Positions 35,137-48,382 of a DNA stretch of 64,000 bases are shown here, piece after piece. This stretch comes from Litomosoides sigmodontis. Lineage: Eukaryota; Nematoda; Chromadorea; Rhabditida; Onchocercidae. Location: NCBI GenBank assembly GCA_963070105.1, contig OY718805.1, forward strand, positions 9,955,652 to 10,019,651. Direction: 5' to 3'. Both the position numbers and the translations under genes were made by a program. The notes beneath the pieces were generated by a model. The model had not been told where the DNA came from. It saw nothing but the letters and a program-made list of their open reading frames with translations, and made no database searches. Each line of letters begins with the position of its first letter. Within the stretch, counting starts at the first letter, position 1.

Positions 35137-38100
35137 TCAGTCAATTTCATCAAAGTCAATTACAGCGCCTTTCCAAACAGGGAATGTGTCGATGGTGTCT
35201 GTTTTCGGATCCATGTAGGAGTAGATTTTGTGGTACTTCACCAGCGCCGAGAGTGTTGCAAATGAGGAAGGTCTGGGATCGCCGTACAGCACACGCCAGG
35301 ACTCCTTTCCAGTTCTTTCGTCTACTGTGCACGCTATCGGAAAGTGGTAGATCTTGAAAGGGAAATTTTTCTTTTCATCTTAATTTCGTTTTGTTTTTCA
35401 ACATTATATTTGTAGGTATGGATCTTCTTCTCGAAGTTATTAAATTTAATTCAAACTTTTTTCTTTAGAACAATTTTCTCTCTATCACATATTTCGCTGC
35501 TAAATTCAATTGAGACATTAATTAGTCCACTAATCACCTTTCCCGCAGAACTCATATAAGCCAAGCAAAGTGGAATACGAATTGGTATAGCATTTTCGCT
35601 TGATGATGGTATCTGATAGTACAGGCGGAAATCATTTTGACGGAGCAACTTTGATACAGCACTCATTGTTTGCGCACCTCAATTAATATCTTTCAATTAA
35701 AATTTGATAGTGAAATTTTCTAAAATAAAATCTATGTTAGGTAAAAGATAGGATGATGTTGATTTTAATAAATCATTTAATCATGAATTTCTCATTTTAA
35801 ACGTTTTTTCATTTGGAAAATTCATCACTTACTGTGTTTGTTAGAAGTAACGAAAAAAACCTATTTTACAAAACTTTTCTTAAATTGTAAATGCTTTTTT
35901 CTATTTCTAACATTTAACTTTAAAGTAATGAAGGAGGAAGAGAAGGGAATAGAGGAAAAAGAATTGCACTGTAATCAATTAAGAAGAAAGCAAAGAGTGA
36001 TGGAATAATGAAAATTTTGAAAAGAAGTAAACAAGCTGATTTATCTGTCTCTCTTTTTCTGACCAAAAAATTTTAAACTTTTAAATCACTAATTACTTAA
36101 GCTAACTCAAAAATCCTTTATAATACTTCCATCGTTTCAAAACTACACCTCTTTAACAATTATTGCTAGTGGAAAAGCAGAAAAAACGGCTCCATTTTTT
36201 CAAAACGCTTTAAAAGTATTAATCAGTTACATTCTTCAAATGAACAAAAAAAAAACGAATTGAAATAGGAAGATGAGAAGAAAAAAAAAAGGTTCCAATG
36301 AAAAGATTGGTACAGTAAGTTTTCGCCATGCTACGTGCATATCAGCGGTGCTTCCTGATATGCTTCTAAGCGGTGCGATAAAAACAATGGATGAGTGAGA
36401 TTAATTAGTGATGACAGCAGCAAATTTGCAAAACTTAATGTAATCACTTCCGCCATCAATCAGGCGCTCGTTGAGCTGTTTGTTTGTGGAAAACACTAAA
36501 GAGTATTGGATGAGCTCCTCCAGCATCACTAGTGCTATCCGCCGAGCAGAGGAAGTGAAATGTAAATGAACAACTAATTCGGACAGTTCAATACATGCAA
36601 CGACTAATAATCTGATGAAAAGAATTTCAATTTAAGGAAATTTTGTTCAATTCCGAAAGACAATAGTACATTTCATTGATACATCGTTTAAGAACAGAGC
36701 TGCGCTAAAATCCTAAATTTTAAAACAACGTTAAATTTTATTTCGACTAATCTTCACCATGTACGATTTATTTCTTGTTTTTCGTCTTTGAAAGATTGCA
36801 AAAGTTGCTGTTATGAGAAGTTTGAAAACTTCGCAAGTTGAGGAAAGGAAAAAGCAGATTACTCACCGACAAATAAATAATTATCCTCTCCATCATTTTC
36901 CACTGCTTCATCAAGTTTTGTCTAATAAAACAATAGTGTATTTAAGTAGGAAAGCACATGCATGAATTGTTAAATTTCAATCAAATTAAATTAGCACGCT
37001 TAGAGTGTGCATAATTAGTGAAAATGATGATCGAGAAACTAGACGGATTAAGCGATGCATTTCACTAAATTAATTAAGCAGAAAGCATTTTTTTTCTTTT
37101 TTTCTAACACTAAAGTATATATATATATATATATATATAATGTGTTCGAGTAGAAAATTGTCTGCTTAGTTTTTCTTTACTATTTCAAACTTTAATTTAT
37201 AAAAGATGAACTTTTAGCTGACCTTTTCGAGTGAATGGCCATGATGAGCACTGGTTGAGTGGCCTTTTGTTTTTCTGCGATGAACATTGTCTCTCAAAAG
37301 AAGATTATGCCAATTATGAATGATTAGAGGGATATCAATTACGAAGCTTTTTATAATTACAGACGTTTTTTCGCCCACATTCATTTTGCTCAATTTGCCT
37401 TCCAATTCTCTCCCTTCCCTCCGCTTCTTTCTATTTTCATTAATTTATATGGAAATAGTGACAAGACATTTATTAATCTCTCTCATTATCTTTCCCTCCT
37501 AATTAGTCTAAGAAGCCCAAGCATACGTGCTTCGTTTGCTTTTTGTACGACTGTGTCGTCGATGATGCTTTTTGGATTTCTTAGTACGTGGTGATGATGA
37601 CGATGTCTGTTCCTATGAAATTTGACACTTTCTCCCTTTGGTAAAGTTTTTCAACTTTCTCTTTAAGTACATTTGAAGTGTTGAAAAATCTTACAAAGCA
37701 AGAAAAAGAAAGACAAAGTTTAATTGTTAGATTTCTTTTTGGAGAAGAAAAGAAGACATTCGGGAATTCATGTTTGGTCACCAGTTACTATTTATTTATT
37801 TCTTTCAAAATTTGCAATACATCGCTTCCCTTCGCATATCGGCCAAATTGTGGACGTCTTGGCCATTCAACTTCGCCGTCATCACTTATCTGTTAAGTGA
37901 AAGGGCAAAAAGCATTAAATTGGAAGCAGAAAAAATGATGAGCAACCTTTTAATGTTGAGCTCAGGGAAACAAGTAATCATTTCTTCCCATCAATGATAA
38001 AGTGAAATTTAAAACTTAAATGTTACAAAGAAAAATAGCGTAGTGCAGACATTGTAAAAAGAAAAGTTAGAGAAGAGATAATAGGATTAAATATGATAAT

Positions 38101-38591
38101 CCTAAAAATTATTGAAATTAAAATCTCTTCCTTAATTAATTGTTCTAATATTGGGTGCTTTCTTCGGTTTTTGATTTATATGTGTTAAATAATTTGAAAT
38201 AAATTAATAATTCATCATACCAGTCGTCCATCTTTCGATTCATGGACCAGATAATCTGGCAATGTTTGTGAAGTTTCAAATTGCGCTATTGACTCATAAT
38301 CGCTTAAAATTGAAGTAGACAGTTAATGATATCATATAATGGAAATAATTAGAACTAATGCGGCATGCATACGATGCATGGTTATGCGTATAATTTCCCT
38401 CGAACAAATAGTTGTATAAAGCTAATTTTAAGAAGGACAATTATAAGCATTGATGAAAATAAGCGCAGTGCATTAATCCTAATTAATTCGATCAGTTAAT
38501 TAAATCAGTCGAATCACAGGATAACACCACAATCATACTTCCGTCTGATCGAATTCGATTCAAATTGTCTCGTTCCCTTACGACGGTACAT
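35137..38591 (-). CDS. SH2-like domain protein with a basic Lys/Arg/His linker
   Basis: Minus-strand exons 38539-38591, 38221-38302, 37821-37889, 37527-37612, 37223-37274, 36867-36921, 36448-36534, 35472-35677 and 35137-35352 join in phase into 301 residues. The first exon is inferred from phase and a GTATGA donor. Residues 69-114 form a strongly basic, Ser-rich stretch (RTKKSKKHHRRHSRTKSKR and a His-rich part). The C-terminal half resembles an SH2 domain: an N-terminal helix LVMLEELIQYSLVFS, a segment NDFRLYYQIPSSSENAIPI where the FLVR strand is expected, IYHFPI (βD-like), then FATLSALVKYHKIYSYMDP, the F-sL--Lv-yh helix typical of SH2 C-termini. SH2 domains bind phosphotyrosine through the FLVR arginine. 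Here that motif reads DFRLY, so classical binding is doubtful. No kinase or SH3 domain is present. The protein may be an adaptor. The final exon could alternatively end at a donor near 35,163 and continue. Confidence 0.7.
37117..37139. repeat. (TA)n microsatellite in an intron
   Basis: About 11 TA units lie in the intron between exons 37223-37274 and 36867-36921 of the SH2-like gene. Confidence 0.9.
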
Positions 38592-39361
38592 TTGTGAAAT
38601 AATTGAACAGTCGCAGCCGTGTAGCGCTACGTTGCCACCGCTCGGTGAGAAAAAAATCTGCAAATATCACTCGAGCAGTAGCAAACTTCTCCTCAAATAG
38701 TCAGCCAGTGAATTAGCAGCAGAAATTTCATTCCTACTCAAATTTAATTAGCATCCATTGAATCATAACTGATATTTCGGGTGAGAAATTTTTGCATATT
38801 ATCGTTTATGCTTTCCTTTCATCGAACCACCTGATTTTCTAATAATACAAAGGAAAGGAAATGAAATTACTTTTATTGGAGCGCAACGAACTGAGAGGTT
38901 TGATGTCGTTTAATTTCCTATTTAAATTTGCTAATGCGTCGATTGTGTGATTTAATTAAGCCCATTAATAGTACTTTTTTCCGATATCATTTTATATCTC
39001 TTTTTCTCTCACTTGGAGAATAACACATCATAGATTAACGCAACCTTCTCTTATTTTGCTTTTTCTAAAAATTTAGTTCAATTATTTAAAATTATAAATA
39101 AAAAAAAAGCGCCAAGAAAGGCGTAGTAATAAGTTTAAAATATATGATTAAAAGGTGGAAATTTTAGTTGACAGTGAAATGCGAATACTAATATCAAGCA
39201 TTAGCCTCCTAGCGGTAAACATAGTTGTTAAATTCATTTTCATCTAATCGCTGCCAGCACTGAGATGAGAAAGTGAGGCAGAAGAAAAGCATAACGAAAT
39301 ACGCGGATTTTATGGAAAAATTTTTTAAATTAGACTTTGGAGAAATAAAATCTTTTGCAGA
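38592..39361. promoter_or_regulatory. Divergent promoter region
   Basis: This 770 bp separates the starts of the minus-strand SH2-like gene and the plus-strand 73-residue gene. It should carry regulatory elements of both. It ends in TCTTTTGCAG, a strong acceptor one base before the downstream ATG. No specific element was identified. Confidence 0.4.
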
Positions 39362-39802
39362 ATGTCGGAGAAGAAAGGAATTCTGTCACGTGGCGGCAGC
39401 GGTCATCAGGCTCACGTAAAAATAATTGCGGAAGAGAAGGTGCAAAATCCATCGCCAACATCTCCACCACCGTCACCTTCAGCAGTAATTCATTTTTCGC
39501 TAATTTCAAGAGAATTTCCACTAATTTGAATGGAATTTTTGCTAATTCTAATTATAATTAAAATTTTTATAAAATTGCCGATAAACTATCTGATTTATGA
39601 AATGATAAAATATCCTATTTTTGCACATTCTGCAGTAGCTGGGAGGAATAAATCGGTCAAACATGCATTCTTCTGATTTCATAATAAAAATATTTTCCCC
39701 CAGATAACAGCGCCAAAAGTGAACTTTGGCGCAAAGGATGAAATTGAATTGCTACGCGAAGGTGCCAAGAACATTCATGGCCAACAGATAAAGAAAATTT
39801 AA
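39362..39802 (+). CDS. Small two-exon gene, 73-residue hydrophilic protein of unknown function
   Basis: Exons 39362-39484 and 39704-39802 join in phase 0. The protein starts MSEKKGILSRGGSGHQAHVK, has a proline/serine stretch (PSPTSPPPSPS) just before the splice site and ends in ...VNFGAKDEIELLREGAKNIH and a short basic tail. There is no signal peptide or membrane segment, so it is probably cytosolic or nuclear. The PPPSPS stretch could be a docking or phosphorylation site. The ATG lies one base after a strong TTTTGCAG acceptor, as expected for a trans-spliced message, which supports a real start. The second intron acceptor (TTTTCCCCCAG) is good. I do not recognise the family. Confidence 0.65.
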
Positions 39803-42209
39803 ATGGACTTTTATCACTCTGCTGATAAACACTCATTTTATCATCAATCCTTAACCATTCATCGCCAAAATGGAATGAGAAAATTTGGCTAAATTAGTCT
39901 TTCGTTTTTTGAATGAAATAGTTTAATTGCTAAAAATTGCAATGCTATTATTACTGCTGCTATTAATTTGATCTGTAAACTATTGAAATGGGATAATACG
40001 AGAAATTAGCAAGAAATTATGATGAAATAAAAGCAAATTTAAATTGACAAAATTTAACTCTTCGCCTTCCACGCACTTCCACCACTGAAAAATAACTATT
40101 CAAAAATTCCCAACTTTTATATCAAAAGTATTAAAAAAAGTATTAAATCGAATTTGTCCACAATTAATTTATTCGATGCGCGATATTTTCAAGAAAACCG
40201 AACGCCAAGTGATAATGCAATTTGCGCAGAGTACACAATGAACGCTTAACTTCCAATTCACACACAAACATCGGCAACCGGAAAGTGAACAAAACATGCA
40301 CTTAGAGTTCTAAATCCTTTACACTGTTAATTAAATTTCCGAATTTATTTCACACCAAAACAACCAGTGCAATGAAAAGAACTAGGATAGTGCAGAAGAG
40401 AATTTTCCGTCTTCAAAATTAGCGCATTTGCTTAGCAATTAGCAATTGTGAAGAGATTGTTATGCAAATTTATCTCTTACATCACTGATATCAGATGTCT
40501 CCTGTACCCAGGGCGTGTGAAATACACTTCTCCTAAAATTCGATAACTGCTGAGTACGTGAGTGTATGAATTTGGAAATTATAAGTTGAAAGTGATGGAC
40601 ATACGCGAGATGGCGATTATAAGTTAAATTGATGAAAAACTAAATGAAACATTTTGTAATTACCTGTCCGCTACCGATCTGGAAAACTGAAAGATTACCA
40701 ATCAATCGGCTTAGCCGGGAAGTGAATTTATTTCTGCCATACCGCATATTCAAATTAAAATGAATTTTGCAACTATAAACACTACCGAAATTAAATACAC
40801 AATTTTATGAATTTCAAAATTCATTCACTTTGGAAATCTGACGATAGTGTGATCAATTTTACTGTTACATTTACTTTTTTTAATCTTTTATTTTAAAGTA
40901 TAAGTAAGGAGAATTATTTTTTTAACTTATTCATTTTATCGGCTCAATGTCGGCTATTGCTTGGTAAGCAGTAAATTAAATTGAAAAATCAATAACACGA
41001 TTTTAAAAATGGAACTAACGAAATGTGCTACTTTTAAGCGAATGAAAAATTACGTGAATAAAACTGACGTACGTATAGTTCATCAACGTTCGTCTCATAC
41101 CAGTGCGATTATCAGCTTATCAAATCTTTTCACATCTATTTTTCCAGGCACTATCACTGTCACAATTGCGCAATGTATTACAATTACTTATCATTTTACT
41201 TTGACAGAAAGGACGTTCGTTATTATCACTTCATTTTACCACTTTCATCTCGTCTTCGACGTGCTTTGGTCGCATTTGTAGTCGTTTATCAATCAAATTT
41301 CTCATTTCATAATTCATTCATTTCATACGACAATTAAAATTTCAAAATTTTTCCAACAAAAAAATTTTCATTTATCAATTTTATTCCTAACAATCGCCAA
41401 TTTGCGCTTTGTAGAAACGAAGAGAAACGTTTTTGGACACATTCGATGAAATTAGTAATTTCAGTGTAATGGAATTCTTCTCAACTATTATTATTTTTTT
41501 TAAAGCAAAACCTAATTCTTTTTCTTGGTAAACTGTAACGGAATATTTGTTGTTTCAGGTCTGCCCAAATTTGATTTATCCAAAAGTGCCCAAAATATAT
41601 GAATTACATCTTTTTTTTTCCTGGAAAATATCATTTTTGCAGATGAATTCAAAACACTGGTTCCTTTGATGTGAGGAATTGAGGTCAAAAATAGCACCGA
41701 TCGTGCCGGATTAGTTGTAGGAGGATATTTTCGAGACACAAAACACGAATATTACCTGTTGAATAGTTGAAATGGATGAATAAAATGTGTGTTTGTGCTC
41801 AGCGGCGGTCTATCAACCACTAACTTTCAAAATTCATCTTTTTCGAACAAAATTTTCGAGCTGGCAGGATGCACCACTAATTTGTCGGGCGAAGCTTTTT
41901 CATTTACCTCAATTCTCTTTCTTCTAATTTTCCTCATTTACTGTTTCTTCGTTTTCTGTCCGAAATTTCACTTCAATTTGCAAAATTATTTCTTTATCGA
42001 AGCACTTTTTTTTTGTAAAAGCTGTATTTTAACAAAGTGTAGGAAAACAAACACTGTTATGATGAGAAAGCTAAGTTAAATAATTTAATTTTATTTCATT
42101 GTTTGTTGCATATTTCGAAAAAAAAAAGTTTTGTAAGTTTTTTCATTTAAGTACTGCCCGATATCATTAGGATATTTTTAGCTATCGAAGTGTTCGGTCA
42201 AAATAATCA
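39803..42209. other. Intergenic, no confident gene
   Basis: About 2.4 kb with no confident exon. Frames at 41,009-41,281 (plus), 41,512-41,739 (minus) and 41,789-42,079 (plus) are open. A minus-strand segment near 41,830-41,892 also reads coding-like (SPDKLVVHPASSKILFEKDE), but these pieces could not be joined in phase. They may be chance frames or relics. Confidence 0.5.
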
Positions 42210-45200
42210 ATGATTACGAGAAATATTAGTGCATTTTCCACCGCCATTTTCAGCTTAGTATTTTTCAAAGGTCTATTCATGTTTTTTGCAAATTAAAATT
42301 TTTTCTTCAAGCTTTTTTTAATATGAAAATGAAAAATGAGGAAAAAGGTAAACAATTAGAATCAATTAGCATCCACAGACTGATCAAGTTGTTCATTTAA
42401 GTGTAGAAGACATTTTCCAAAGAGTGTAAGTTTTTAAGAAATGGTTTTTAAAATTACTAAAATTTTACAAAAATTCAGACGTCGCAAGCTTAGAGTGTTA
42501 TATTTGTGGTGACGAAAATTTAAGCGAAGACGGTGATTGTTATGCGCAATTTCGCTATGATTGCACGAATTATGCGAAAAGCTTTGAACCAGCCGAATTA
42601 ATTTACTGTCGAACAATGCGCAAACGCATAGGAAACGGTGGAAATCTTTAGTCATAATTCAAACCCTTTTTGCCATTTTCTGAAGCAAACAAATAGCCAT
42701 GAATAGGTGCTAATCAATTTTGCAGCAAAATTAATTAATTAACTTGTCCTAGATTGCAAGGTGTAATGCTTTCAGAGATGTAAGCACGTGATATTTCAAT
42801 GAATATTTGAATGGTAATTGAGGTAAGACTGTTTCAATGAATAGGAATTGATCATTACTACTGTATCACTTAACTGTTGTCTTATCAGGTACCTATACAA
42901 CAATGAAGGAATGTATTAGCGAACAAGATCATTACCGATTATTTCCACCAAAGCAGCACTCATTCGACGAGGATTGTAATTTAATTGAAATTGATGGCGT
43001 TGAATTAGCATATTGCATATGTCGGAGAAATTTTTGCAACATGAAGAACATACTCAATCAATTCACTGATTTTGAAGAAGTAATTAGAAAGCATTGCAAT
43101 TAAGAAAATTTTGCAGCTATTTAAAAGTTATTCATTTGAAATTTTTCATTTTCAAGGAGAGCGAAAAAATAGTTCAAATGTCGTTTAACTAAAATTAAAT
43201 CTAAAATTGCAATTTGGGAAGAAGTGAAAAATCACCAAGATACTTTACGGATGCTCAAATTTTGAGAAAAAATTTCACAAATATTTTCAGAATCATCCGG
43301 AAATTTTCGTACCTCCAAAAGATGATAGCATCAGTGATAAGAGCAGTGAACGATTTCCAATCCTATCACAGTCATATCCAACACAAATGATTTATCAATC
43401 AATTCGAAATTCTCATCAGGTGTGCTGCAAACTGCTTGACAGCAATCAGTGAAGACGGAAAATTTTTTTTTAATTCTTTCCAGGAACTAGCAAATATTCC
43501 GTATGGAATATTAAATTCCATGCAATCTGATAAACGATTCAATGGCGATAGCGTTGGAGAAACTAATTCAAATTACATAAGTACTACTTCCCGCAATACT
43601 TCACGTAAGTAAATGATTTCTGTAAGTGGCAAAACGCAGCTAATGTTATCAGTGATATCAGGAACACAAGGATATTATCAGGACATTGTATAATTTATTG
43701 TTCGAAATTATCACTGAAACAATGGGACGTGTAAGCGCTTTGAAAATGTAATTGAAATTTGTTAAATATAATAGAACAAAGCTTCAGGCTTACTTCATCA
43801 AATACCAAATTATCCATCAGAGGAAAGTTATTATCATCCATCAGCAATGGTCACTGGTACTGTTGTAACGAATATTTCAGTGGGAAAAAATAAGCATAGG
43901 TTAATTAATTAATTAATTAATTAATTAATTAACTAATGAAATTAACTTGCTCTTCCACTCTGTCTCATCATAATTCATCAAAGAGAAAACTTTGAGCTAA
44001 ATGTAAGTTTATGCATTTCCAAATTTTAGTGGAGGAACGAGCAAAACTATTGGGAGATTTACAGCACCGAAACAAATAGCAACAATCCATGAAATTGAGC
44101 AACAAAATACTGTAAGTTAATATTGTGCTTAATTAGCTCGTAATTTTTTCCTCATTTACTCCAAAATTTCCATATTAAATTCAAAAGATGAAAATTGCAA
44201 TAAACAAATGAACGCTCATGAAAGTTAGATCGGTAAGGAAATGAAAAAGATGAAAAGAATTGGTGAAATGAAGTTTTTAAATTTGTTTATATTTTATTGA
44301 ATTTTTAGGAGATAAATAAAAATTTCTGCTATAGCTGTACGGAATATTTGAATGATCCGACAGAAGATTGCTTGGGCGCGATGGTCATTCAATGTTCTAT
44401 TTCAACGTTTAGTGGACGAAGTAAAATGTGCCTCACCAAGCAAACCTTCGAAGCGGACACTAGTTTGTTCTAAAATTTTCAATTTCAATTTCGCATGCTG
44501 CTCTAGATTACACGAGGATTTAAATAGAATTTCGAAATGCGCAATTCGGTTTTCCTCGTGTTTTTCAGTCTTAAGAAGATCTTCCAAATTTCTTTCCATA
44601 CATTTTACTATAACTTCTCCATTGCACATAAGCAACGCAGCTTTCTCTTTCTTGCTAAATATGTTTGTTCAAAATTTTGCTAAATGGTATTTACCTTTTT
44701 GCAAGAAAATTTCAAATAATTCAACTCCTTTTTTACATTTTTACTTTTACACATAAATTTTCTACTTTCGCCTTTCTCCTCGTACATTTTAGAGTTGTAC
44801 AAGTTGGAAAAACGGTGCAGCACGGATATTGAAGAAAGTGAAATTTCATTCGACGAATTGCTTACACGAAAGATCACGTGTACGAAGACGTTCGATGCCA
44901 CGCAAGCCTATTGCTTATGCCTGGGAAGTTACTGCAACGGCGATAGCTTATTGGAACAAGTTGAAAAACTCGTTCAAAGGTTAAAAAAAAACCGTTTGTT
45001 TTCCCCCATTGATTTAAATTACAACTGATATAAATTTCGTTTTTTTTTCAATAACGATAATGAATTACGGTCATAATCATTTTGCGCTCGAAAACGATTC
45101 AAAGTTTTTGTTTCATTTTATAATAATTATTATTATGATTACGGCAATGTACTGTAATTTTTAATTGGTGAATTACAATTCGTGCTTTTGCAGCATCGAC

Positions 45201-45800
45201 GAAAGCCGTCCATTGATTAATTCGATTTCCGACGAAAATACCGACTCGGTGCTTTCACAAGCCAGTACTCAATCTAAAATTCCATCAAACAATGTAAGAT
45301 AAAATGCAGTTTGAAATATAAAATGAGGAAAGCGGTTAGTTATAAATGAACAGCTAATTTTAAACGAGCAGAATAACAGCTTGTTTATTTCATTATCTTC
45401 AGGAAATGCTAATTTCAACAATTTCATATGGCGTAGCACCATTTCCAAACTTGGTCAGCAAATCTAACGCATGGTAAGTCGGTTGATCAGATTACAGAAA
45501 CAATTTTAAAATTCAACATTAATTCAGTACAGGTGTTGTAAAAAATGTTAATAATTCAATGGGTGATTGCACGATAACATCTTGTGGTCCAACGATTATT
45601 CGTTAATTGAAAAAGATACTCATGAAATGCTCGTTAAAAAAAAAATTTGTAATATTTAAAATTTGGAAATTTTCAGGACAGTAATGGAAAGTATGGAAAA
45701 AGACAATATTGTGAGCAATATTGCTTCAATTAATTATTCAACCGCACATTCTATTACAATGACTTTAATTACAATCGTACTGTCATCTTTGACCTCTTGA
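42210..45800 (+). CDS. Secreted, probably GPI-anchored protein with two LU (Ly6/uPAR) domains
   Basis: Thirteen exons join in phase into 521 residues: 42210-42270, 42479-42637, 42889-43079, 43291-43419, 43484-43604, 43782-43899, 44030-44111, 44309-44462, 44793-44979, 45194-45293, 45403-45473, 45528-45601 and 45682-45800. Exon 1 encodes a signal peptide (MITRNISAFSTAIFSLVFFK). LU domain 1 starts LECYICGDE (Cys27/Cys30) and ends AYCICRRNFCN (116-124). LU domain 2 starts NFCYSCTEY (Cys294/Cys297) and ends AYCLCLGSYCN (379-387). The Cys-x2-Cys opening and the C-x-C-x4-C-N ending are hallmarks of three-finger LU folds. About 160 residues of Ser/Asn/Pro-rich linker separate them, and about 110 residues of similar sequence follow. 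The C-terminus (ITMTLITIVLSSLTS) is hydrophobic and ends at the stop, as in GPI-anchor signals. LU proteins act as surface ligands or receptor and channel modulators. Two LU domains with long spacers is an unusual layout. The acceptor before the last exon was chosen over one 6 nt upstream because only it keeps frame. Confidence 0.85.
43902..43932. repeat. (TTAA)n tetranucleotide array in an intron
   Basis: About eight TTAA units begin directly after the splice donor of the sixth exon of the two-LU gene. Confidence 0.9.
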
Positions 45801-48382
45801 ATAAACGTTTTCACTCACGCACTTTGAACACAACAAGAAATTGACGTTGACAAAATAAACATTCAGGGTAAACAAACATTTCACGCATTGCCACTCCATA
45901 TAATTAATTTCCCAAATGCATTTTGAATAATAAGAACAATAGCAAATTAATAATAATAATTAAAATATTAACAATAATAATAATAATAATGAATGACACA
46001 TCGTTATATCAGTGCCATTTAGGGTATTATTATTTTGCTTCTTTCTGATATAATTTTAACTTGAATTTCATTTTTCAATTCGCAACGCATTAGTATGCAT
46101 GGAGTTGTTGTTTCCTCACTTTTTTTTCCGCTTTTCATCTTATCCCTCGAATTCAGTGATTTCTTGCAAAAAATTCAATTTCATTTCAAAAATAGCAATA
46201 ATTACAATCATAAAAAATACGCATGGAAATTTAGGAGAAAATACAAAAATTAGTTCCGGGTCCGGGTCCGGGTTCACTAAAGGTTTGTTGCACGACGTGC
46301 TCACTTACGACAGACAGATAGCATTCTGTTTGCAAACATTTCAACAACAATCAACCCATTGGCAGGTACGTACCACTCACGCACACACACTGAGTACCTT
46401 CGCAAACCATCAGCATCACTTATCCTGAATAGCCCAACGCAAAAGTCCACCACCGATTACGCAAACCTTTGTTATCACCGACTCCTTTCACCTTATTTCA
46501 ACTAACCAACTCATCTCGCATCCGTGCTCCAGTTTTCCGAACTCTGCCTACCGCACTTCTAACTCTCACTCATTTCATGAATGAGGCAAAGTCCATCCAC
46601 TGATAATTTTTTCGTTTAATGTGAAATTCGAATAGTTAATTTAGCAATGATGATGATGATGATGGAAAGGATCAAGAAAACAGGCGACGATGAAGACGGA
46701 TAGTGCCGACAGTTTTTGTGGAGAGCAGATAGCACGTTATGTGCATGTCCACCAATGAGTTCATATTAACTTAAATTTTTTTTTGAATTTATGTAAGTAT
46801 GCTTTGCACTTATGAATGTAATGAGCTTGGAACAAGCGATTTCATATCATCCATTGCGGGGGAATGATAGTGGGAGATATCGGAATGTAGCCAAGAATAG
46901 CTACTTGCTCAATTCAAATAGGAAACTGAAATCTTCCTTGTCACCTCCATTAGGAATGAAATTCGAAAATATTTTCCTTCCTTCTTTATCCTCACACACT
47001 TTGTCTTCAACGATGCCCGTAACATTTAGCGGTAATTGTCCACCAATTAACTGATTGAATCACATCTTAGCATGGAAATACCGTGAATGCATTTGAAAAA
47101 TTAATTGCAATTAACTTTTAAGTAAATTTTAATATAAAAGTGTAGTGGAAATTAAAGGAAAGAAAAGGATGAGGAATGAGTTGCAACAATGAAAGTGACT
47201 TGATCAGCGCAAACTGTAAAAGTTACAGCAATCTCTGGTACTACACCGCTGTTGTGAGGGAGAAGGTGAAGTTCGGAAAGTTTGAGGCGCGTGGGAAGAG
47301 GATTGATGGAAGAGATAAAGGAGAGGATAAGGCTGGATGGCACTGACAGGACCGCCACAACCTAGCACGCATTTCAACCCTTTCCTCTTCCTCCGACCAC
47401 ATCTCACTCGCTCACTCATTCACTCATTCTTCGAATCCTCATCGAATCATCTTTTTTCAATTGAATTATTAAAAAAATGAATTAGGGAAAGAGAGAAAGG
47501 TGTAGAAGGAAGATTAGGAGGAGAGAGGGGAGAGCAAAAAAAATTTTTTAATTTGTTAGGTAAATTATTTCAAAATTACTTTTTTCCACCTTTCATTCTC
47601 CTGACTCTTTTCACTTCATATAGTTCAACTATTCTATGTTTTATATTTCAATGGTAATCGATGGTTTGCATTTAATTCATTGATTAATTGGTCGAGCGAT
47701 TAATAAAGTTAGCGGTGGTGAAATTTCAATCCAACACTCTGTTTAGTTGAAATGTAAATTCGCTTATATTGGAGTGCATTTATTTATACTGCAAATTAAC
47801 TCATTTTTTCTTGCTTACTGCCACTCATATGATTGAATTGATGTATAATTGATTTTTTCGGATTTCAGTATTTAACCATTTGATGTTATTAGTCGAAATT
47901 CTGCGTAGTAAGTTATCTAACTGTTTTTGCATACGAAAACTTCTTTTTCGTTTTCAGCACAACCTGAAAATGCGAAAGTTATTGCTGGACATTTTCGGAT
48001 TTCATTTAGTTTTGCTGTTCTTTGTACTTCTCTGCTCATTTGCGTTTGAGTAGTAAACAGTGAAAAAGTTAGGTACAGAAGATGGATGAATAGCACGCTT
48101 AGACTGTAATTCGATTGATTTAAGTAACATTGCAACAAACAGTGATAAGCACAAATTGTACTTTTAAATTTGTTGAATTTACTAAAAATAGAAGGTGGAA
48201 TTGAAATGAAAAAAAAATGAATTTCATTTTCTTTCCATTTTTATTTTTCGCGATTTATTTCGTCGCAAATTTGATGATCTTTGATCAGGATGTGTTCTAA
48301 TTTCCATTAAATTGTTTCAAATTGTTTTTCGACTATTCCAAAAAAGAAAAATTTTACTTTAATCCGAACATTTCAGATAAAA
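45801..48382. other. Intergenic, no gene seen
   Basis: About 2.6 kb. It contains AAT-rich repeats near 45,940-45,990, a short GGGTCC repeat near 46,257-46,275 and a GAT run near 46,646-46,664. Frames at 46,099-46,428, 46,812-47,054 and 47,152-47,419 have no splice or family support. Confidence 0.55.

Noticed and set aside
35064..35357. 97-codon plus-strand open frame
   Set aside because: It is the antisense shadow of the last exon of the SH2-like gene, whose minus-strand reading has clear SH2 features.
36340..36372. Short minus-strand segment AYQEAPLIC considered as an extra SH2-gene exon
   Set aside because: Its exit phase does not fit the next exon, and the model closes without it.
41512..42079. 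Minus-strand pieces with coding-like residues (for example SPDKLVVHPASSKILFEK) considered as a gene
   Set aside because: The pieces could not be joined in phase, contain stops in the expected frames and show no complete domain.
46812..47054. 80-codon plus-strand frame with a fairly polar composition
   Set aside because: No neighbouring exon, no acceptor near the start and no recognisable motif.
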